From contig CAZGRE010000017.1 in assembly GCA_964528085.1 (NCBI GenBank), forward strand, positions 1-25,384: a stretch of DNA of 25,384 bases, read 5' to 3'. Numbering within the stretch: the stretch's first letter is position 1; every line of letters begins with the position of its first letter. The notes beneath the pieces are model-generated. The model ran no database searches. It saw only the letters and a list, made by a program, of their open reading frames with translations, and had not been told where the DNA came from. Below, piece after piece: positions 6,359 through 13,255 of the stretch. Origin of the DNA: B2-G16 sp964528085. Its GTDB lineage: Bacteria > Bipolaricaulota > Bipolaricaulia > UBA7950 > UBA9294. The position numbers and the translations under genes are program-made.

Positions 6359-9277
6359 ATGGATCTCCTCAATGATTTGAACAAGAGCCAGCGAGAGGCC
6401 GTCACGTTCGGGGACGGGCCGCTCCTCATCCTCGCCGGGGTCGGGACGGGGAAGACGACGGTGATCACCCGGAGGATCGCGTGGTTGATCGCGGAGAAGC
6501 GGGCGAAGCCGGCGGAGATCCTCGGGCTGACGTTCACCGAGCGCGCGGCGGCGGAGATGGAGGCGCGCGTCGACACCCTCGTCCCGTACGGCTACATCGA
6601 GGCGAGGATCGGGACGTTCCACTCGTTCTGCGACCGCCTCCTGCGGGAGAACGCACTCCTGTTGGGCCTCTCGCCCGACTACCGGATCCTCACCGAGGCC
6701 GAGCAGGTGATCTTCTTGAAGGAGCACCTGTTCGAGCTCCCGCTCCGCCGGTTCCGCCCGCTCGGAAACCCGGTCCGTCACCTGCGCGCGATCCTGACCC
6801 TGTTCTCCCGCGCCAAGGACGAGGACGTCTCCCCGGAGGAGTACGCAGAGTACGTGAAGACCCTGCAGGAGCGGCTGGATAGCAGTGACGGTATCTCGAC
6901 CGAGGAGCGGACCCTCCTTGAGACCGAGGCGGCCGAGCAGGAGGAGCTCGCTCGCACCTACGCCGCCTACCAGAAGCTCCTCGCCGAGCACGGGTTCGTC
7001 GACTTCGGGGATCTGATCACCCTGTCGCTCAAGCTCCTCCGCGAAAACCCCGTGGTGCTGCGCCGCTATCAGGATAGCTTCCGCTACATCCTGATCGACG
7101 AGTTCCAGGACACGAACTACGCCCAGTTCGAGCTCCTCAAGCTCCTCGCCGGAAGAGAGCGGAACCTGACCGTCTGCGGGGACGACGACCAGTCGATCTA
7201 CAAGTTCCGCGGGGCGGCGATCAGCAACATCCTGAACTTTCAGGAGGAGTACCCAGACGCCGCCCTCGTCGTCCTCACCGAGAACTACCGCTCCACCCAG
7301 CAGATCCTCGACGCCGCCTACCGGCTGATCCAGAACAACAACCCCGACCGCCTCGAGGTGAAAAGTGGGATCGCAAAGCGCCTGCGCGCCGTCGCCGGAG
7401 AAGGAGGGCCGCTCGTACAGCGCCACTTCGAGCGGTTGGACGAGGAGTGCGACTTCGTCGCCGAGGAGATCTCCCGCCGGGTCAGGGAAGCGGGGAGGGC
7501 GTACTCCGACTTCGCGATCCTCGTCCGGAGCAACGCCCAGGCCGACCCGTTCCTCCACGCCCTGAACCTCCTCCACATCCCGTGGCACTTCTCCGGGAGC
7601 CGCGGCCTGTACGACCGGGAGGAGATAAGGACGCTGATCGCGTTTCTGCGCGTCCTTTCCGATCCGCACGACAACCTGTCCTACCACTTCCTCGCCTCCT
7701 CCGACCTCTACCGCGTCCCGGCCGAGGACCTGTCCCTGGCGACGAGCTACGCCAAGCGGAAGAACCGCTCCCTGTACGAGGTCTTCCGCGCGGCGAGCAA
7801 GGGGGAGAACCTGTTCCCTGTCTCCGCTGCTGGGAAGGAGGCGATGGGAAGGCTCGCCGACGATATCGCCGCGTCGCTCGCGGCAGCGGCGGGGTCGCGG
7901 ACAGGGGATGTCCTGTACGAGTACCTGACGACCCGCACCGGCTACATCGAGCGGCTGTCCAACTCATCCGAGCCCGAGGACGCGCTGCGGGTGCAGAACA
8001 TCGCCCACTTCTTCCGGATCATCGAGCGGTTCTCCCGTGTGACGAACTACGATCGCGTCCCGTGGTTCATCGACTACCTCGACGCCCTGATCGAGGCCGG
8101 TGACAACCCGCCGGTCGGGGAGGCGGAGTGGGACGAGGACGCGGTGAACGTCCTCACCATCCACCAGGCGAAGGGGCTCGAGTTCCCGATCGTCTTCCTC
8201 GTCGGGCTCGTCTCGGGGAGGTTCCCGTCGGCCCACCGCCGCGATCCGATCCCCCTCCCCGATCCGTTGGTGAAGGACATCCTCACCAGCGCCGACTTCC
8301 ACCGTCAGGAGGAGCGGCGGCTGTTCTACGTCGGGATGACGCGGGCGAAGGAGGCGCTGTATCTCACGAGCGCACAGGACTACGGGGGGAAGCGGCCGCG
8401 CAAGCCGAGCCTGTTCGTCTCCGAGGCGCTCGACCTTCCGCCGATGAAGCTGAAGATCATCAAGGGATCGCCCCTTTCCGCGATCACCCGCCACGGGAAG
8501 GGAAAGGCCGAGTCCCCGGCCCTCATCCCGCGCGGGGAGAGGATCATCGAGCTCAGCCACCAGAAGATCGACGACTACCTGACCTGCCCGATGAAGTACC
8601 GCTACATCCACGTCCTCAAGGTCCCGATCCGCCAGCACCACACCGTGATCTACGGCTACGCCATCCATCAGGCGATACGCCTCTACAACATGAACCGACT
8701 GGCCGGGCGGGAGACCCCGCTCGACCAATTGAAGGAGGTCTTCCGGCGCTACTGGCAGGCGGAGGGGTTCCTGACCCGCGCCCACGAGGAGCTCCGGTTC
8801 CAGGAGGGTCTAGAGGCCCTCTCCGCGTTCCACGCCCACGCGTGCTCAGACGGGGCCCCCGCCCACGTCGAGCGCCGGTTCGCGTTCACCGAGGGCGGGG
8901 TGAAGGTCGTCGGGATCTTCGACCGGATCGACATCACAGACGGTGAGGGGGTCATCATCGACTACAAGACCTCACAGATCGCCGATTCCAAGCAGGCGGA
9001 CAAGCGGACGAAGGAGAGCCGCCAGCTTGCGATCTACTCCCTCGCCTACGAGAAGCTGTTCGGCAAGCTCCCCGCCCGGGTGGAGCTTCGCTTCCTCACC
9101 CCGAGGCTGATCATCGGAAGGGACGTCCCGGACGAGCGGACAATCGAGCGGGCGCGAGCCGACATCGCGGCCGCGGCGGAGGGGATCCGCGCCGAGCGGT
9201 TCCCGGCGGAACCGACGTACAACGCCTGCACCTACTGCCCGTACCGCTCGATCTGCCCGGGGGACAGATCTGAGTGA
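6359..9277 (+). CDS. UvrD/AddA-type helicase fused to an Fe-S PD-(D/E)XK (RecB/Cas4-like) nuclease
   Basis: This 972-residue protein joins a superfamily 1A helicase to a nuclease, as in AddA/AddB and mycobacterial AdnA/AdnB, which process double-strand breaks for recombination. Helicase motifs in order are the Q motif (SQREAV, from residue 10), Walker A GVGTGKT (27-33), motif II DEFQDT (247-252), GDDDQSIYKFRGA, ENYRST, VLTIHQAKGLEFP and RRLFYVGMTRAKEALYL. The nuclease has D855 in FDRID and D868-Y-K870. Four cysteines, C743 before the nuclease and C957, C960 and C966 at the end, match the four ligands of the AddB/Cas4 iron-sulfur cluster. No partner subunit is adjacent. The ATG has no obvious Shine-Dalgarno and may be leaderless. 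It could be an AdnB-like subunit or work alone. Confidence 0.93.
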   Translation: MDLLNDLNKSQREAVTFGDGPLLILAGVGTGKTTVITRRIAWLIAEKRAKPAEILGLTFTERAAAEMEARVDTLVPYGYIEARIGTFHSFCDRLLRENALLLGLSPDYRILTEAEQVIFLKEHLFELPLRRFRPLGNPVRHLRAILTLFSRAKDEDVSPEEYAEYVKTLQERLDSSDGISTEERTLLETEAAEQEELARTYAAYQKLLAEHGFVDFGDLITLSLKLLRENPVVLRRYQDSFRYILIDEFQDTNYAQFELLKLLAGRERNLTVCGDDDQSIYKFRGAAISNILNFQEEYPDAALVVLTENYRSTQQILDAAYRLIQNNNPDRLEVKSGIAKRLRAVAGEGGPLVQRHFERLDEECDFVAEEISRRVREAGRAYSDFAILVRSNAQADPFLHALNLLHIPWHFSGSRGLYDREEIRTLIAFLRVLSDPHDNLSYHFLASSDLYRVPAEDLSLATSYAKRKNRSLYEVFRAASKGENLFPVSAAGKEAMGRLADDIAASLAAAAGSRTGDVLYEYLTTRTGYIERLSNSSEPEDALRVQNIAHFFRIIERFSRVTNYDRVPWFIDYLDALIEAGDNPPVGEAEWDEDAVNVLTIHQAKGLEFPIVFLVGLVSGRFPSAHRRDPIPLPDPLVKDILTSADFHRQEERRLFYVGMTRAKEALYLTSAQDYGGKRPRKPSLFVSEALDLPPMKLKIIKGSPLSAITRHGKGKAESPALIPRGERIIELSHQKIDDYLTCPMKYRYIHVLKVPIRQHHTVIYGYAIHQAIRLYNMNRLAGRETPLDQLKEVFRRYWQAEGFLTRAHEELRFQEGLEALSAFHAHACSDGAPAHVERRFAFTEGGVKVVGIFDRIDITDGEGVIIDYKTSQIADSKQADKRTKESRQLAIYSLAYEKLFGKLPARVELRFLTPRLIIGRDVPDERTIERARADIAAAAEGIRAERFPAEPTYNACTYCPYRSICPGDRSE

Positions 9278-9284
9278 ACCCGGA

Positions 9285-9635
9285 TCAGCCCTCAGATCCC
9301 TCGAGGTCGGCCGGATCGATCAGGTAGTCGGCCCAGAGCGACTCGATGTCGTAGAACTCGCGCGCTTCACGTTCGAGGATGTGGATGACGAAATCCCCGT
9401 AGTCGAGGACGATCCAGCGGCGCTGATCGAGCCCTTCGCTGTGGAACGGCTTCACCGGGAGGCCGATCCGAAGGGCGTTCACGAGCGCCTTGGCGTGAAC
9501 CGGGTTGTCCGTGCCGACGACGACGAAGTGCTCGGTCGGGATCGACACCTCGGACAGATCGATGAGGACGATCTCTTGCCCCTTCTTCTCCCTGAGGATC
9601 GCGATCGCCCTCCGGAGGACGTCGAACTCACCCAT
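9285..9635 (-). CDS. rsfS: Ribosomal silencing factor RsfS
   Basis: RsfS binds ribosomal protein uL14 and blocks joining of the ribosomal subunits when nutrients are low. The 116-residue protein matches family landmarks in order: KKGQEIVLIDLSEVSIPTEH, FVVVGTDNPVHAKALV, HSEGLDQRRWIVLDYGDFVIHI and AREFYDIESLW. The start is the ATG at 9635, which overlaps the stop of the upstream LCP gene by one base (TGATG), with GGGGAG upstream. An in-frame extension further upstream is only the LCP gene read in another frame. It is translationally coupled to the LCP gene. Its stop lies seven bases from that of the convergent helicase gene. Confidence 0.93.
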   Translation of the reverse strand: MGEFDVLRRAIAILREKKGQEIVLIDLSEVSIPTEHFVVVGTDNPVHAKALVNALRIGLPVKPFHSEGLDQRRWIVLDYGDFVIHILEREAREFYDIESLWADYLIDPADLEGSEG

Positions 9636-10804
9636 CACTCCCCGATCTCCAATCCGGCACCGGCGATCAGGATCAGATCGGTCCCCATCGGGATCAGCTC
9701 CTTCAACGCCTCGTAGTGGTCGGCGAACGCATCCGGGAAGACGATCTTCACCCGGCTCGGAAGGGCATCGCGGAGGACCCATCCCTTCGCCTCGTCGGAG
9801 AGGACGACGATGTAGCTCGTCTCGTAGGAGAAGGTATCGGCGTTCCCGATCCTGGTGACCCGGAAACCGCGGGCACGGAGATAGTCGGCCGTACGCGTCG
9901 CCATCATCCGGATTCCGTTCCCGTTGAAGACGGCGACATTCACCTCGCTCGGAGTGAGAAGCTCGAGCCCCTTGAGGGAGCCGGCGACGATCCGCTCCAT
10001 CTCCACGACCTTCGGCCGGAGGTAGGTCTCACCGTCAATCGTGACCTCATCGCCAGGTATGACCGGCATCCGAAGCCGATCGAGGGGGATCCCGCGGATC
10101 GAATCGGATAGAGCGCGAAGGTCGCGGAGGGATAGGTTCGTGACGACCTTCCCTTTCAGCGAACGGACGATCCGATCGACCTTCCCAGCCTCGCGGCCGA
10201 CGAACCCATCCGCAACGATCGCCTGAAGGAGCCTCTGTCCCCGCGCTGTCCGGTCGACATCGGATCGACCCCGGAGGTAGGCGAGGGCCGTTTCGCCGTC
10301 GAACCGCTGCCCTCCCGGGCGGATGTGAACCTCAACCGGCGGGTCGGCCGATCGGTCGAGATAGACGACCTCCGCTTCCACGTCGACGGTGAGCCCGCCG
10401 AACTCATCCACTAACCACTTGAACGAAGGTTCATCGATAACAAGGTAATAAGGGAGCTCGACCCCGAGGAGACCTGTAAGGCGATCGCGCACCCCCTCAA
10501 CGCCGACCTCGGCGTATCCATCCCCCAACCGGCTGAACGAGAGGTCGGACAGCTTCACCCGCACATCGGGCGGGACGAAGAGGAAGAGGTCGTCGCTGCC
10601 GGCGCCGACGCTCAAAACGATAAACGGATCGGTTATCTCTCCTTGAGAGGTCATGAATAGGAGGATGTTCGTCCTCTGACCGGGGGTCTCAAACCGGCCG
10701 GGGGTACGCTCGGAGATGAAGTACCAACAGAGGAGCGCAACGACGAGTATGGCGCCCGATATGACGACTATAAGAACCGGTTTTCGAATCGCGTTCCCCC
10801 TCAT
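9635..10804 (-). CDS. LytR-CpsA-Psr family protein with LytR C-terminal domain
   Basis: LCP proteins transfer undecaprenyl-linked polymers onto peptidoglycan or another envelope acceptor. This 389-residue protein has a short cytoplasmic start, one membrane helix at about 8-30, then an outside LCP domain. D near ITDPFIVLSV, IPP-like VPPDVRV, and AYLRGRSDVDRTARGQRLL match the family's Asp/Arg pocket, though the last motif is loosely conserved. A LytR_C domain follows (VNVAVFNGNGIRMMATRTADYL). I chose the second ATG at 10804 because AGAGGAA lies before it and the likely transcript start (near 10816) falls after the first ATG at 10819. In other bacteria LCP genes often sit next to rsfS, as here. 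Confidence 0.88.
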   Translation of the reverse strand: MRGNAIRKPVLIVVISGAILVVALLCWYFISERTPGRFETPGQRTNILLFMTSQGEITDPFIVLSVGAGSDDLFLFVPPDVRVKLSDLSFSRLGDGYAEVGVEGVRDRLTGLLGVELPYYLVIDEPSFKWLVDEFGGLTVDVEAEVVYLDRSADPPVEVHIRPGGQRFDGETALAYLRGRSDVDRTARGQRLLQAIVADGFVGREAGKVDRIVRSLKGKVVTNLSLRDLRALSDSIRGIPLDRLRMPVIPGDEVTIDGETYLRPKVVEMERIVAGSLKGLELLTPSEVNVAVFNGNGIRMMATRTADYLRARGFRVTRIGNADTFSYETSYIVVLSDEAKGWVLRDALPSRVKIVFPDAFADHYEALKELIPMGTDLILIAGAGLEIGE

Positions 10805-10822
10805 ACTCGTTCCTCTCATCCG

Positions 10823-10851
10823 ACGCTAGCACACGCTAACGCAAATGTCAA
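10823..10851 (-). promoter_or_regulatory. Candidate promoter for the LCP-rsfS operon
   Basis: A perfect TTGACA on the minus strand (10851-10846), a 17-base spacer and TAGCGT (10828-10823). The -10 is weak, and TAGCGT is repeated just upstream. The expected start near 10816 excludes the ATG at 10819. Confidence 0.5.
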
Positions 10852-10873
10852 CCGGATAGGCCAGCTGCTCGAT

Positions 10874-10939
10874 TTGACGGGACTGTGAAGTTCGCTATCC
10901 TTGAGCCGCTATGGAAAGCCGATCGGGCCGTCTTACAAT
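10874..10939 (+). promoter_or_regulatory. Two candidate promoters for mtaB
   Basis: TTGACG (10874-10879), 16 bases, TATCCT (10896-10901) is one candidate. TGGAAA (10912-10917), 16 bases, TACAAT (10934-10939) is another. Both fall before the ATG at 10963 and inside the longer in-frame extension that begins with a GTG at 10885. Confidence 0.4.
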
Positions 10940-10962
10940 CATCCTCGCACACCACGATTGAT

Positions 10963-12270
10963 ATGCCCCGACCCTCCATCACGATCGTCACGTTCGGCTG
11001 CCGCGTCAACCAGTACGAAACCGAGGCGATGCGCCGGATCCTCGCCGCCGACTACGAGCTGCGCGATGAAGGAGGGGACGTCTTCCTCCTGAACGCGTGC
11101 ACCGTGACCGCCCTCGCCGAACGGAAGGCGAGGCAAGCGGCCCGGAGGATCCGGCGGGAGAGGCCGGATACCCTGATTATCCTCGTCGGCTGCCTCGCCG
11201 ACGCCGTATCCCAGGGATTGACCCGATTCGAGGAGGCCGATCTCCTCGCCGGGAACGCCTGGAAGGGGAGGATCGATCGGGCGGTCGCTGCCGTATTATC
11301 CGGGAGACGGGGGATCCTCCCTACCATCGATCATCCCCCCCTCGATTCGGAGATCGCCGGCGGGCCGGGAGGGAGGATCCGGGCGTACCTGAAGGTCCAG
11401 GACGGCTGCTCCCGCGCCTGCACCTACTGCCGTCCGCGGCAGCTCCGAGGACCGGCACGGAGCAAGTCGATCGAAGCGGCGGTCGCGGAGGCGGAGCGGA
11501 TCCTCTCGCTCGGCTACCCGGAGATCGTCATCACCGGGATCAACCTCGCCGAATATCGACCGAGGGACGGCTCGCTCGCCGTTCTCCTCCGCTCGCTCTC
11601 CCGATTCGAGAACCTCCGTCGTCTCCGGATCGCCTCGATCAACCCCGATGGGATCACCCCGGAGCTCGTCGACTCATTCGTCGAAGGGGAGCGCGCCTGC
11701 CCCCACTTCCACATCCCCGTCCAGTCCGGGGACGATCGGGTCCTGAGGAGGATGCGACGCGGATATACGGTCTCCGGTTACCGGGAGCGGATCGAACTTA
11801 TCAGGGATCGCCTCCCGGATGCGACGTTCGGTACGGACATCATCGTCGGTTTTCCCGGGGAGGATGAACCGGCGTTTCAGGGGACCTGTCGGCTCGTCGA
11901 GGAGATCGGATTCGCCAACATCCACGTCTTCCGGTACTCACCCCGGCCGGGGACGGAAGCGGCGAGGTACGAAGGGAGGGTGAGCGAACGGGTGAAGCGT
12001 CTCCGGGCAGAGACCGTCATTCGGATCTGGGAGGCTGGGCTTCGCCGCCTCCTTGACACCCGCGTCGGTTCGGCACAAGATGTCCTGGTCGAAGGGCGCC
12101 GGGATGGGAGCTGGTACGGTTACACACGCGACTACCTGCACGTCTCGTTCACGGCCGATCGCGATATCGAAATCGGTGAGGAGCGGGGCGTCCTGATCAC
12201 CGGCGTCGATGAGGGAAGACTGAAAGGAGAGGATGAAGAACGACTCACAGGCCGAGATCACGCTCCGTGA
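10963..12270 (+). CDS. mtaB: tRNA t6A37 methylthiotransferase MtaB (radical SAM)
   Basis: MtaB adds a methylthio group to t6A37 of tRNAs that read ANN codons. In this 435-residue protein the N-terminal methylthiotransferase domain has cysteines C13 (FGCRVNQYET), C46 (LNACTVT) and C77 (VGCLAD) for one iron-sulfur cluster. The radical SAM domain has C149-x3-C153-x2-C156 for the second. A C-terminal TRAM-like region (about 360-425) should bind tRNA. The FGCRVNQYETEAM opening is more MtaB-like than MiaB-like; RimO is less likely. The ATG at 10963 is chosen because the family starts there, though no clear Shine-Dalgarno precedes it. Its last 38 bases overlap phoH, so the two are probably one operon. 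Confidence 0.85.
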   Translation: MPRPSITIVTFGCRVNQYETEAMRRILAADYELRDEGGDVFLLNACTVTALAERKARQAARRIRRERPDTLIILVGCLADAVSQGLTRFEEADLLAGNAWKGRIDRAVAAVLSGRRGILPTIDHPPLDSEIAGGPGGRIRAYLKVQDGCSRACTYCRPRQLRGPARSKSIEAAVAEAERILSLGYPEIVITGINLAEYRPRDGSLAVLLRSLSRFENLRRLRIASINPDGITPELVDSFVEGERACPHFHIPVQSGDDRVLRRMRRGYTVSGYRERIELIRDRLPDATFGTDIIVGFPGEDEPAFQGTCRLVEEIGFANIHVFRYSPRPGTEAARYEGRVSERVKRLRAETVIRIWEAGLRRLLDTRVGSAQDVLVEGRRDGSWYGYTRDYLHVSFTADRDIEIGEERGVLITGVDEGRLKGEDEERLTGRDHAP

Positions 12271-13198
12271 CAACGCGGAGGCGACGGCGATCCTCGGCCA
12301 ATTCAACCGGAACCTAAAGGAGATCGAGAAGAGCTTCTCGACCCGGATCATCGCCCGAGGGGAGAAGATCAGGATTGAAGGGCCGGCCGAAGAGGTGGAA
12401 CAGGTCCGATCCCTGTTCGAGAAGCTCCTCGACCTTGTCGAGGGGAAGCATTACCCCTCCCCGGCCGATATCCGCTATCTGATCGAGCAGATCAAGGCGG
12501 GCGTCGGGGTCGAGGGTGTCCTATCGGACGTCGTGCGGGTGACGCACTGGGGGGAGGAGATCCGGGCGAAGACGGTCGGGCAATACCGTTACGTCAAGGC
12601 GATTCGCGAAAGCGACATAACGTTCTCCATCGGTCCGGCCGGGACGGGGAAGACGTACCTCGCCGTCGCCATGGCGATCGACTACCTGAAGCGGGAGCGG
12701 GTGAAGCGGATCATCCTGACCCGACCGGCGGTCGAGGCGGGTGAGGAGCTTGGTTTCCTCCCCGGCGACATCCAGGCGAAGGTGAGCCCGTATCTGCGGC
12801 CGCTCTACGATGCGATCTTCGACATGATCCCGGTGAGCGAATTCGAGAAGCTGACCGAGCACGGGAGAATCGAGATGGCTCCCCTCGCGTTCATGCGCGG
12901 CAGGACCTTGAACAACAGCTTCGTCATCCTCGACGAGGCGCAGAACACCACCTCCACCCAGATGAAGATGTTCTTGACGCGGCTGGGGTTCCACTCGAAG
13001 GCGATCATCACCGGCGACATCACCCAGGTCGACCTCGAAGAGCACGCCTCCGGCCTCATCTCCGTCCAGAAGGTCCTCTCCGGGATAGAAGGAATATCGT
13101 TCGTCTACCTCGATAAGACGGACGTCGTCCGCCATCCCCTCGTCGCCCGAATCATCGAGGCGTACGAGCGGAGCGAGCGGAGGAAACCGACCGGCTAG
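12233..13198 (+). CDS. phoH: PhoH-like ATPase
   Basis: PhoH-family ATPases are cytoplasmic NTPases tied to RNA metabolism and often encoded next to ybeY. The 321-residue protein has an N-terminal region of about 110 residues with a KH-like look, then Walker A GPAGTGKT (134-141), LTRPAVEAGEELGFLPGD, the Walker B segment VILDEAQNTT, and the ITGDITQVDL sensor region, all standard for the family. AAGGAGAGG stands before the ATG. It overlaps mtaB by 38 bases in another frame. No ybeY follows; the next gene is an exported PKD protein with its own promoter. The molecular substrate is not certain for the family as a whole. Confidence 0.94.
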   Translation: MKNDSQAEITLRDNAEATAILGQFNRNLKEIEKSFSTRIIARGEKIRIEGPAEEVEQVRSLFEKLLDLVEGKHYPSPADIRYLIEQIKAGVGVEGVLSDVVRVTHWGEEIRAKTVGQYRYVKAIRESDITFSIGPAGTGKTYLAVAMAIDYLKRERVKRIILTRPAVEAGEELGFLPGDIQAKVSPYLRPLYDAIFDMIPVSEFEKLTEHGRIEMAPLAFMRGRTLNNSFVILDEAQNTTSTQMKMFLTRLGFHSKAIITGDITQVDLEEHASGLISVQKVLSGIEGISFVYLDKTDVVRHPLVARIIEAYERSERRKPTG

Positions 13199-13206
13199 CC
13201 CTCCCC

Positions 13207-13235
13207 TTGGTCCGAGGGGGAAGGAGTGCTATCCT
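13207..13235 (+). promoter_or_regulatory. Candidate promoter for the PKD-repeat protein
   Basis: TTGGTC (13207-13212), a 17-base spacer and TGC-TATCCT (extended -10, hexamer 13230-13235). The expected start near 13242 sits at the edge of the Shine-Dalgarno, giving a leader of about 14 bases. Confidence 0.5.
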
Positions 13236-13255
13236 GGCCTCGAGGAGGCGGCCGA

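Noticed and set aside
6335..7687. A 450-codon minus-strand frame.
   Set aside because: It lies opposite the helicase domain with intact motifs, has no Shine-Dalgarno or domain, and its composition is that of a mirror frame.
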